NCBI RefSeq assembly: GCF_014653575.1
Contig: NZ_BNAQ01000012.1
Location: 1 to 33,915, forward strand
Direction of reading: 5' to 3'
Length of the DNA: 33,915 nucleotides
Source: Sphingomonas glacialis
GTDB lineage: Bacteria; Pseudomonadota; Alphaproteobacteria; Sphingomonadales; Sphingomonadaceae
The position numbers and the translations under genes were made by a program. The notes beneath the pieces are model-generated. The model had not been told where the DNA came from, made no database searches, and saw only the letters and a program-made list of their open reading frames with translations. Below are positions 1 through 6,289 of the stretch, one piece after another (position 1 is the stretch's first letter; each line of letters opens with the position of its first letter).

Positions 1-488
1 AGACGCGTCCTGCCGCGGGCAACCCGGCTCTTGAAGGTGCCTTCCGGGATGGCGAGCTGGCATGCGGCATCCTCGATCGATATGCCCTTTCCGGCGAGCA
101 GGACCGCATCGCGGTGGTCTGGACTGAGTTGGCCGAGGGCCCATCCAATGTCGCGCAATTCCACCGCCTGATCCTGGCCGCCCTCGGCACCGGGCAGCCG
201 GTCGAAAGCTTCCTCCGGCAAACTGGCATGGAAACGATCACGGCGATGCGCCGAAAGGAAGCTGTTGCGCATCACCACCCGGCTCCAAGCCCCGAAATTG
301 CTGCCTGGCTCGAAGCTTTTCCGGGCCGACCAGCACCGCAGCATCGTGTCTTGGAAAAGATCGTCGGCATCGTAGCTGTTACCGGTCAGGCGACGGGCTT
401 GGGCGCGTAGTAACGCTCTGTGGCGATCGAGAAGCTCCGCAAAAGGCGTATCGGTCGTGACCATCTTGTCGAAGCGTGCGTGGTACAT
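1..488 (-). CDS. ECF-type RNA polymerase sigma factor (3' end outside window)
   Basis: Reading the minus strand from an ATG at 488 gives 162 open codons that run off the left edge. A Shine-Dalgarno-like GGAGATGGAGAC lies just upstream of this ATG. The product would direct RNA polymerase to a stress or envelope regulon. Residues 15-85 look like sigma region 2 (DADDLFQDTMLRCW near 40-53, then NFGAWSRVVMRNSFLSAHR). Residues 105-161 look like region 4 (LGQLSPDHRDAVLL, then the helix-turn-helix IEDAACQLAIPEGTFKSRV). Only the last few residues should be missing, since these proteins are usually 160-190 aa. No anti-sigma gene is visible in the window. A fragment of a very similar gene lies at 31295-31443. 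The family call is firm; the regulon is unknown. Confidence 0.9.
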   Translation of the reverse strand, partial: MYHARFDKMVTTDTPFAELLDRHRALLRAQARRLTGNSYDADDLFQDTMLRCWSARKSFEPGSNFGAWSRVVMRNSFLSAHRRDRFHASLPEEAFDRLPGAEGGQDQAVELRDIGWALGQLSPDHRDAVLLAGKGISIEDAACQLAIPEGTFKSRVARGRTR

Positions 489-776
489 GTCTCCATCTCC
501 GCTCGTTTCAAATCGGATCCCCTGTACGCTCGGGTTTCTTGCTGGCTGATGAGCGCCGTGTGCCATCGTCACCCGCCAGTCCTTGTCGGCAGCCAAGGAA
601 ATACCGATTATCGCAACACGCGAGAGGACGTGGCGCTAATCCGCGCAGACCGATTGGCTCCGGTATAAAAGGGCCGATCGGGCCATAAATGAACCTCCGA
701 TAACAATCGTGTTCAGCACGATTTCACAGCGGCTCACCTACAACGGCATGATTGGATCATTCCGAGGAGACGAGCC

Positions 777-1289
777 GTGAAGAAGACGTTGATCTCAGCC
801 TTGATAACCTCAAGCGTAGCTCTCGCGGCAATCGCTGCGGCTCCTGCATCGGCCCAGGATTACTACGGTCGCCAAGTCTATCACCAGCAGTATCAGGGTG
901 ATGGCGATGGATATGATCAGGACGCGAATTATCAGAACTACCGCCAGCAGCGCGAATATCAGCGCTACCAGCAGCAGCAGCAGCAGCGCGCTCGTTATGA
1001 AAATCGCTACCAGCGGAGCCGCTACCAAGGATACTACAATACGCGTGATTACCAGAATTACGCGGATCGTGGCAACTACCCGCAGCAGCAGACGTATTAC
1101 CAGGGGCAGCGCTGCAACTCCGGTACCACTGGGGCTATCCTCGGCGCAGTTGCTGGCGGCCTGCTCGGGCGTGAAATCGGCCGGGGTGGTCAATATGACC
1201 GCCCGAGCACGACAGGCCTTATTCTTGGTGCAGGTGGGGGCGCGTTGGCTGGCCGTGCAATCGAGCGCAGCGGGCACGACTGCCGGTAA
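777..1289 (+). CDS. Exported glycine-zipper (2TM) protein
   Basis: A 170-aa protein starting at GTG 777, with AGGAG at 765-769 seven bases upstream. Residues 1-26 form a signal peptide ending in ASA before QD. The middle (about 28-108) is low complexity, rich in Tyr, Gln and Arg, with a run of Gln codons near 970-987. The C-terminal third has a Cys and two glycine-zipper segments (TTGAILGAVAGGLLGREIG and TTGLILGAGGGALAGRAIE). This is the pattern of the Rick_17kDa_Anti/glycine-zipper 2TM family of envelope proteins, which are thought to sit in or at the outer membrane. The signal peptide has no clear lipobox. The gene is 27 bp upstream of another small exported protein on the same strand, so the two may be co-transcribed. 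Its exact role is unknown. Confidence 0.85.
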   Translation: MKKTLISALITSSVALAAIAAAPASAQDYYGRQVYHQQYQGDGDGYDQDANYQNYRQQREYQRYQQQQQQRARYENRYQRSRYQGYYNTRDYQNYADRGNYPQQQTYYQGQRCNSGTTGAILGAVAGGLLGREIGRGGQYDRPSTTGLILGAGGGALAGRAIERSGHDCR

Positions 1290-1316
1290 CACTGTCATCG
1301 TGTGAAGGAAGAAACC

Positions 1317-1664
1317 ATGATGAACGTTCGCAAACTCGCTATGACGGTTGTATTGGCGACTGCCTCGGCCTTCGCGCTAGCCTCTCCTGCGTCGGCCCAA
1401 AGCTTCGGTGGTATTACGCTGAGCTTTGGGTCCGGGGGCTACAACAGCTACTCTTATGATGATGACGACAACTACCCTGCAAGCAGCTATTACACGTACG
1501 GCGTGCCACAGTATCAAAACTATTCTTACTACAGTCGACCCAGTTACGAGTGGCAAGAGCGAGCGCGCCTCGAACAGTGGCGCGCGGCGCAGCAAAGGCG
1601 GCTCTACTGGGAGCACGAACGTCGCGAGCATCAGCACTGGCGCGATGATGACGACGACAATTAA
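1317..1664 (+). CDS. Small exported Tyr/Asp/Arg-rich protein
   Basis: 115 aa from ATG 1317, preceded by AAGGAAG at 1305-1311. An upstream in-frame GTG at 1302 is less likely because it would overlap this ribosome binding site. Residues 1-27 form a signal peptide (cleavage after ASPASA). The mature part begins QSFGG, has a Ser/Tyr/Asp-rich stretch, and then a basic helical tail (ERARLEQWRAAQQRRLYW) ending in a run of Asp. I recognise no domain. It resembles the protein encoded at 3324-3599 in design: signal peptide, QS(F/Y)GG start, Arg/Trp/Glu-rich tail. The two may be paralogous periplasmic proteins. No function can be assigned. Confidence 0.75.
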   Translation: MMNVRKLAMTVVLATASAFALASPASAQSFGGITLSFGSGGYNSYSYDDDDNYPASSYYTYGVPQYQNYSYYSRPSYEWQERARLEQWRAAQQRRLYWEHERREHQHWRDDDDDN

Positions 1665-1803
1665 CGCTACGAGGGCATCTGGCTCGATAGGTTGGGCTGA
1701 ATGCCCTGAGGGCCTGGGCGGGAGCCGCGCCGTTCGACCAGCGGGATCGCGATATGCACCTGAAAAATGGTTGGGCGTAGCGACCCACCGCGACCTATGA
1801 TTG

Positions 1804-2111
1804 CTATCGACGGTAAGGGTTGCGCAGGTCACCGGCCCACCCATCGGCAATCCAGACCACGGTTGCCGGCGCTGCCTCCAGCGATCCGACGGTTATGACG
1901 ACAGTAGCTCCTTTCCGAAGCGCGTCGCTCTGATCGACACGTACACCCCCGCTAGAGAGATCCCGTACCTTGTGGGTGCGAGCATGGTCCCCCCGAACTG
2001 CTCGATAGTCGCGGCTAGCAGCACGCTGGTACGCACGGCGCGTTCCGCCATGGGCGGGGTATTCATCGCCGGTGGTATATCTGTAGCGATTGGCGTTTCG
2101 CAGCTTGGCAT
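1804..2111 (-). pseudogene. PilZ-domain protein, frameshifted
   Basis: From ATG 2111 the minus strand reads ERAVRTSVLLAATIEQFGGT, the typical start of a small sphingomonad PilZ protein (c-di-GMP binding fold). The frame then goes wrong near 1965-1985. In the next frame the sequence continues as KVRDLSSGGVRVDQSDALRK and then GATVVITVGSLEA...VVWIADGWAG, ending at a TAG at 1804-1806. Together the two frames give one PilZ domain of about 100 aa, including the D/N-x-S-x-x-G-like motif DLSSGG. One missing base, or two extra bases, just before the AAGGTACGG segment would account for the break. A sequencing error cannot be excluded, in which case this is an intact gene. No full-length product is expected as the sequence stands. 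Confidence 0.7.
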
Positions 2112-2174
2112 GCGCTTGCTCCTAGGAGTCGGTTCCGGCTGAGGGCGAATGACACCCTAGGTGTTTGATCCCAC

Positions 2175-2502
2175 GGTTTGATGGTGCGATCCTTTCGTTG
2201 GAATGGAAGGAAGCCATAGGGGACAGGTACGTCACGGGAGCGCCACGACCACGCACGCCGTCAGAGCAGCAATACAGCGATCGCAAGCTTCGCTCACGGC
2301 GCTGAGCCGGGAGCTTGGGATCAACCCGAAGACGGTAGCGAACTGGCGTAAGCGGGCGACGGTCGAGGATCTGAAGACCGGGCCGAAGGCCGCGGGGGCT
2401 GTCCGGGCAGCGCTGCCTGGCAAGCCGACGTGCCGTCCGCGCGTCACGTCCGGTCGGCGATACCGGCCATCCCGCACCCGCCGGAGCGGGCGTGGCTTAT
2501 GA
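2175..2502 (+). pseudogene. IS481-family transposase N-terminal remnant
   Basis: From about 2221 the plus strand encodes GQVRHGSATTTHAVRAAIQR and then a helix-turn-helix (LTALSRELGINPKTVANWRKR) followed by TVEDLKTGPK. This is the N-terminal DNA-binding segment of IS481-type transposases. After GPK the similarity stops, and the integrase core (DDE domain) is absent. A palindromic stretch at about 2191-2210 (CCTTTCGTTGGAATGGAAGG) just upstream resembles the start of such elements. A short HGISRL match near 2617-2634, in another frame, may be a second scrap of the same transposase. The remnant ends just before the NTF2-like gene and cannot be active. Confidence 0.65.
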
Positions 2503-2649
2503 ACATTGTACCTCTGCAAATTGCAATACCCCTACGGGCTGCTGGACAGCCTTTGCCGCGTGATAGCGAACCACCGGGGTTGATCGAAAATGGTCTGGCT
2601 GCTTTTCGGCTTGACCATGGCATAAGCCGTCTCAAAGAAGGTCCATCGT

Positions 2650-3141
2650 GTGGGAGACGGACAGGTGTTGCGGTGTGCTTGGTGGGGCGTTTCGATCGTC
2701 TGTGCGACACTCTTATGGTCGGCTCCCGTTCTTGCTGCGGCCCCATGTCCCGCGCCAGTGCTGGAGTCGAACGATGCTGTAGAACGCTACATCGAACAGA
2801 GCGAAGAGGAGTGGGCGAAATCCGTCGCGACCAACGATGCCTCGGTGGTCAGACGGATTCTCGCCGACGACTTCGTGTGGGTGCTCGACGGTCGTGTGCT
2901 GGACAAGAGGACCGCCGTCTTAGAGGCGGCGGATGGCCCCGGTCCTTTCCTCAGCAACACGCCGGACTATGTCCACGTCCGCTTTTTCGGCAACACTGCC
3001 GTCGCTCAGGGTAGCGAAACATGGACGAAAACGGGCGGTCGACGGGGTAAGTTCGTTTGGACCGACACCTGGGTCAATCGCGAAGGCTGCTGGCAGATCG
3101 TGAACGCGCAGGACACGGTGATCGCGCTGACAGGTCGATAG
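2650..3141 (+). CDS. Exported NTF2-like (SnoaL/DUF4440-type) protein
   Basis: Up to 163 aa from GTG 2650. GTG 2665 or TTG 2668 are equally possible starts and leave a better-spaced GGGAG upstream. The N-terminus is a signal peptide (CAWWGVSIVCATLLWSAPVLAAA). The mature part has the layout of the NTF2-like/DUF4440 alpha+beta barrel: a helix around YIEQSEEEWAKSVATNDASV, then LADDFVWVLDGRVLDKRTAV, then strands VHVRFFGNTAVAQGSETW and GKFVWTDTWVNREGCWQIV. Members of this fold bind small hydrophobic ligands or act as ketosteroid-isomerase-like enzymes. I see no residue pattern that fixes a substrate. It stands alone, directly after an IS481 remnant. Confidence 0.75.
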   Translation: MGDGQVLRCAWWGVSIVCATLLWSAPVLAAAPCPAPVLESNDAVERYIEQSEEEWAKSVATNDASVVRRILADDFVWVLDGRVLDKRTAVLEAADGPGPFLSNTPDYVHVRFFGNTAVAQGSETWTKTGGRRGKFVWTDTWVNREGCWQIVNAQDTVIALTGR

Positions 3142-3323
3142 TCCGTTTCCGGGCAGTCTTGCGGCGCTGGGGAACAACTGTGTTTGGTCGAAAGCGGGTC
3201 GTCGTCGCAATGAGCGCAAGACCTCTCATAGTCTGAACAACTGCTGCAAGTGGCATTCAGGCCCGACGCATTAGCATGCGTGCATACACACTTATCGGCT
3301 GTCTGCCGATGAGGAGATTGGAG

Positions 3324-3599
3324 ATGTTTCGCAAGTTAGTCCTGTCCGCGTCGCTCGGCCTTTCCGCGCTGGTAGCAGTCGTGCCGAACGTCGCTTTTGC
3401 TCAGAGCTATGGCGGCTGGAGCGGGCAATACCGTTCCGACGAAGGCTATCGAGACGGTCGTTACGATGATCGCGAAAGTAGTTATACGCGCCAACGCTGG
3501 ATCGCGCATCGCCGTTGGGAGCAAGAGCAGCGTCGTCGCGAATGGCAGCGTGAACATTGGCGGGGTGGTGACGACCGGCGCGATGGCTGGGACCCATGA
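3324..3599 (+). CDS. Small exported Arg/Trp-rich protein
   Basis: 91 aa from ATG 3324, with GGAG at 3313-3316 at good spacing. An in-frame extension to 3276 lacks a ribosome binding site and would bury the signal peptide. Residues 1-26 form a signal peptide (MFRKLVLSASLGLSALVAVV... to AFA). The mature protein begins QSYGGWSGQY, has a Tyr/Asp/Arg stretch, and ends in a strongly charged Arg/Trp/Glu tail (RRWEQEQRRREWQREHW). It matches the 1317-1664 product in overall plan but has no domain I recognise. Probably periplasmic; function unknown. Confidence 0.75.
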   Translation: MFRKLVLSASLGLSALVAVVPNVAFAQSYGGWSGQYRSDEGYRDGRYDDRESSYTRQRWIAHRRWEQEQRRREWQREHWRGGDDRRDGWDP

Positions 3600-3729
3600 T
3601 CGCTACCGGGATCGCCGCGACGACTATTAAGTTTTGGGATAGGCGCAAAGCGTGCGCGCCGATAAAGCTTGGCGCTTGCACCGGGGCTGGTCATCAGCAA
3701 TTCTCATTTTTTACGTGGGAGCGGTCTGC

Positions 3730-3999
3730 ATGAACATCGGGGAATTTGTTAAGGGCGTCGCAGCGGCGACGAGCACGAGCGAAGCGCATGCCAAAGCCGC
3801 GATCACTGCGGTGTTCGACCAGGTCGCCAGTGCGGTCGCCAAGGGCGAAGAGATCTCGATCCCCGGTTTTGGCAAGTTCTCAGTCAAGGATCGTCCCGAA
3901 CGCCCGGGCCGCAATCCCTCGACCGGCGAGGCGATGACGATCGCGGCGTCGAAAAAGGTGTCGTTCACCCCCGCCAAGGGGCTGAAAGATAAACTTTAA
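3730..3999 (+). CDS. HU-family DNA-binding protein
   Basis: 89 aa from ATG 3730, with GGGAG at 3717-3721 eight bases upstream. The longer in-frame start at 3652 is not supported. The protein is full length for the HU/IHF family (about 90 aa): an N-terminal helix pair (EFVKGVAAATSTSEAHAKAAITAVFDQVASAVAKG), the signature EEISIPGFGKFSVKDRPERPGRNPSTGE with the GFG turn and Pro-containing beta arm, and the C-terminal KKVSFTPAKGLKDKL. HU bends DNA non-specifically and compacts the nucleoid; many plasmids and mobile elements carry their own copy. It stands alone, about 200 bp from its neighbours. The family call is firm; whether this is the housekeeping copy or an extra one cannot be told here. Confidence 0.95.
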   Translation: MNIGEFVKGVAAATSTSEAHAKAAITAVFDQVASAVAKGEEISIPGFGKFSVKDRPERPGRNPSTGEAMTIAASKKVSFTPAKGLKDKL

Positions 4000-4210
4000 C
4001 CCACATGCCGTCGGAGATGCCGGCCAGCGCTGCGCAGTTGCGGTTCGCACCAGAGGTGTTAGCCGATTAAGCGACGCGCGGCCCGGTACGAACAGCTCAA
4101 GATTACAGCTCGGCTCGACGAACAATTGTTGAAAAACGATATGAACGGCGCGCACAGACAGAAATGTCGCCAACGACAAACCGATCAACGGATGCGCAAG
4201 AGGACGAGGA

Positions 4211-4444
4211 ATGGCGTTTTTGGAAGAGCTGTTGGAGGGCGGCAGCACGTACCGGGTCAAGACAACTAAAGGCGGAGCTGTAGTCCAGCCGATCAGCGAT
4301 AGCGATGATGACCTGGATGCATTTCAGGATATTGTGGTGCAGATCGAGGACAATGAGGGGGAGGGCTACGAGGTGTCTCTCACCCATCCGGTCAGCACGC
4401 GTGGGCGCAACCTGATCGACCGCATTGTGATCGCGATCGACTAA
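4211..4444 (+). CDS. Small acidic hypothetical protein
   Basis: 77 aa from ATG 4211, preceded by AGGACGAGGA. The sequence starts MAFLEELLEGGSTYRVKTTK, is strongly acidic in the middle (SDSDDDLDAFQDIVVQIEDNEGEG) and ends in a possible strand (LIDRIVIAID). It has no signal peptide or membrane segment and no motif I recognise. The alternating strand-like segments would suit a small soluble beta-rich protein. The support is the ribosome binding site and a codon pattern like that of its neighbours. The opposite strand is also open here but lacks a good start signal. Confidence 0.5.
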   Translation: MAFLEELLEGGSTYRVKTTKGGAVVQPISDSDDDLDAFQDIVVQIEDNEGEGYEVSLTHPVSTRGRNLIDRIVIAID

Positions 4445-4527
4445 CTGTGGTTCGCCCACCAAGAGGGCAGGGCGCTACCCCAAAACTCACCGTTCGCTTT
4501 TGCTCGACGTGTTAGTGCGATCGAAGA

Positions 4528-4755
4528 TCAGTCGCGCCCGTCAGATCCCATCAACGCCATTTGCGCCGCACGCAGCGATAACAGCCTGGCCGGGTCGGTC
4601 GGAGCAAGGCGGCCCCAGCGAAACGCCGATCGATCCGATGCACCGTCTGTCCAAATCCGCTCTGCAACGTGGAAGAGTTCCTGAATCGTGGGCGCGCGGT
4701 CACTGGCGACGCAATCGATCACTGCGTCATCGAACAGGACGTTAATCGAGCGCAT
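4528..4755 (-). CDS. Small hypothetical protein of the mobilisation region
   Basis: 75 aa on the minus strand from ATG 4755, with AGGAG nine bases upstream. The longer open frame (to 4836) lacks such a site. The protein reads MRSINVLFDDAVIDCVASDR, then PTIQELFHVAERIWTDGA and DRSAFRWGRLAPTDPARLLS, and ends in a helix (LRAAQMALMGSD). No domain is recognised. It lies 102 bp downstream of the traD-like gene on the same strand, in the position where traG would be expected in Ti-type operons. It may be a minor member of the mobilisation cluster. Confidence 0.5.
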   Translation of the reverse strand: MRSINVLFDDAVIDCVASDRAPTIQELFHVAERIWTDGASDRSAFRWGRLAPTDPARLLSLRAAQMALMGSDGRD

Positions 4756-4857
4756 CTTTAATCTCCTGCACCCCTGATAAATGGCGACCGTGACGCGGTG
4801 ATGGCCGAACGAAGAAACGTGACCCATTGCTGACAAGGCAGATCTCGAATGCGCTTA

Positions 4858-5184
4858 TCACGCTTCGCTTACCTCGGCTTCCGTATCGAAGGCCCGTCTG
4901 CCGCGCCGCTTCCACAATGCCAGCACGTCGCCGGCATCATCACCGCGCGCGCGCCCGGCAAGATCGAGTAGGGCGCCGTAGAGGGTGGCGCGATCGTCGT
5001 CGGTCAGCTCGACCAGGCCAGCTTTCTGGACAAGGCCACCCAGTTCGATCAGGTGACGCGTTCGTTCGCGACGTTGCACGACCCAGCTCCGATTATCGCT
5101 ACGCCGTCCCGCCGCTTCGGCTCGCAGTGTCGCCGCCTGGTTCAGCCGGAATGCCCGATCCGTCGCCCGTAGTATCGCCGCCAC
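4858..5184 (-). CDS. traD: TraD-like conjugal transfer protein
   Basis: 108 aa on the minus strand, taking GTG 5184 as start; the frame stays open to 5379 without a better site. The core RRERTRHLIELGGLVQKAGL at about residues 39-58 is the hallmark of the small Agrobacterium TraD family, followed by LTDDDRATLYGALLDLA. In Ti plasmids TraC, TraD and TraG accompany the TraA relaxase. TraD is needed for, or assists, mobilisation, though its biochemical role is unclear. The reading frame overlaps the end of the upstream traC-like gene by about 86 bp if GTG 5184 is used, which is unusual. A later start would shorten the overlap. No traG follows. Confidence 0.7.
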   Translation of the reverse strand: MAAILRATDRAFRLNQAATLRAEAAGRRSDNRSWVVQRRERTRHLIELGGLVQKAGLVELTDDDRATLYGALLDLAGRARGDDAGDVLALWKRRGRRAFDTEAEVSEA

Positions 5185-5422
5185 TTTTGCGCCCGCGGCG
5201 CTGAAAGAAGGCAGCGCCTTTCGATCGCCACCCCTCCTTTGCCGCAAGATCTTTAGAGGCAATCGCCTCGAGCAGAACGCCAGCAAGGGTTTCGGCATCG
5301 AGCGCATCGGCGCCGGTTGCGGAGACGAGCTGGCCGAGTTGCTCGACCCGCTTGGCTTTAAGCGAGCGGGCCTTGTCATTCAGTGCCTTTAGCTCGGCAT
5401 CGTAATCGCGAACTTTGCGCAT
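5099..5422 (-). CDS. traC: TraC-like small conjugal transfer protein
   Basis: 107 aa on the minus strand from ATG 5422, with GGAGGG a few bases upstream. The N-terminal half is a coiled-coil-like helix (DYDAELKALNDKARSLKAKR), followed by VEQLGQLVSATGADALDAET and LAGVLLEA, then GWRSKGAAFFQRR. This arrangement (charged helix, Leu-Gly-x-Leu, A-x-TGAD, LAG-hL) is typical of the small TraC/TraD proteins encoded next to sphingomonad TraA relaxases. The C-terminal 30 residues are Gly/Ser-rich and poorly conserved. It overlaps the traD-like frame. It probably acts as an accessory factor at oriT; some annotations label it TraD. Confidence 0.65.
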   Translation of the reverse strand: MRKVRDYDAELKALNDKARSLKAKRVEQLGQLVSATGADALDAETLAGVLLEAIASKDLAAKEGWRSKGAAFFQRRGRKSGGDTTGDGSGIPAEPGGDTASRSGGTA

Positions 5423-5454
5423 AGTCCCTCCAGCTTCAACGCATCGCGGCAATA

Positions 5455-6087
5455 TCAGATTGCCCCGATATGTGATCCCATGTCCACCAGACCCAAACGC
5501 GGCACTGTCGCGCGCGGTGTAAGCAGCGCGCCGGGCGCGACGACAGCATTTGCACCAATACGAACGCCGTCGCCGAGCAGCGCTCCGAACTTGTCGACCC
5601 CTGTTCGAATTCGTATGCCATCGAGCACGATGACAATAGCATGATTGTCGCGTTCATTTCGAAAGTTGGCGATGATAGCCCCAGCTTCCAGATTAACGCC
5701 CGAGCCCAGCACGCTGTCACCGACGAAATTAAAGTGCGCCAGCTTAGTCTCCGAAAACAGGAACGAAGATTTCAATTCGGTGCCCGGGCCCAACGTACAA
5801 CGCTCCCCCAGCCAACAGCCATCGCGAACATAAGCGCCGCTTGCAATGAAGCACGACGGTCCGACGACCGCGGGGCCTTTCAGCACGACGCCCGGTTCTA
5901 TGCTGGCAGTTTCATGCACGGCGACATTGTCGGAAATCCGATAGCCAGCATCAAGATCGTCCAAGAGTACGGCCACAACCTCGTGAGAGCGGCTGGTAAT
6001 TTCCCACGGTGCAAGATTGGCGAACGCTGCAAGCGGCGAGGTAGCGACGGCTGCGATATAATCGCGGATCTGGATCTGGTCGCCCAT
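5455..6087 (-). CDS. Left-handed beta-helix (LpxA/GlmU-like) transferase
   Basis: 210 aa on the minus strand from ATG 6087. After about 55 residues the chain is built of hexapeptide repeats: VAVHETASIEPGVVLKGPAV, VVGPSCFIASGAYVRDGC, WLGERCTLGPGTELKSS and, near the end, LLGDGVRIGANAVVAPGALL. This is the left-handed beta helix of LpxA, GlmU and related acyl- or sugar-nucleotide transferases. The segment SVLGSGVNLEAGAIIANFRN recalls the GlmU acetyltransferase domain, but the pyrophosphorylase domain is absent. The likely role is transfer of an acyl group to a sugar or sugar nucleotide; the substrate is unknown. It lies between traC and the TraA gene, where no metabolic gene is expected, so it may be cargo. 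Confidence 0.75.
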   Translation of the reverse strand: MGDQIQIRDYIAAVATSPLAAFANLAPWEITSRSHEVVAVLLDDLDAGYRISDNVAVHETASIEPGVVLKGPAVVGPSCFIASGAYVRDGCWLGERCTLGPGTELKSSFLFSETKLAHFNFVGDSVLGSGVNLEAGAIIANFRNERDNHAIVIVLDGIRIRTGVDKFGALLGDGVRIGANAVVAPGALLTPRATVPRLGLVDMGSHIGAI

Positions 6088-6186
6088 CTTGCCGATCCCT
6101 TTGCCAGTATCTGACGCACGGGTTAGCTGTCCCCGTGTTTGATAATCAGCACCTTAGCGAACCTAGCACAGGGGTAAAGCCGCAAC

Positions 6187-6262
6187 GACGAGAGGCGCAG
6201 CAAGTCAGTCACGAGGAGCGCAGCGGATTGTGAGTGCGCGCTTATAGATCGTTGCCGATCTG
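6187..6262 (+). other. Candidate origin of transfer (oriT) upstream of traA
   Basis: In Ti-type systems oriT lies in the intergenic space beside traA. Here that gap is 6088-6289. It contains TGAGTGCGCGCTTATAGATC (about 6230-6249), similar to the G-rich/GCGC/CTTATA core I recall for Ti and IncQ nic regions. Just before it is an imperfect direct repeat: ACGAGAGGCGCAGC and ACGAGGAGCGCAGC. Position and resemblance are all I have; the nick site was not checked against a reference. Confidence 0.45.
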
Positions 6263-6289
6263 CACGAAGAAGGGTAGTTTCGCTTCGTC

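Noticed and set aside
690..715. Possible general-stress (EcfG-type) promoter: TGAAC followed by GTT before the gene at 777
   Set aside because: The -35 lacks the first G and the spacing to the -10 is about two bases short.
810..1298. Minus-strand frame opposite the glycine-zipper gene, rich in Val/Ile/Leu
   Set aside because: Its hydrophobicity comes from reading Tyr/Gln/Asp codons backwards; there is no start signal.
4000..4210. Possible gene between HU and the acidic small protein
   Set aside because: Only short or shadow frames with no start signal; I see nothing there.
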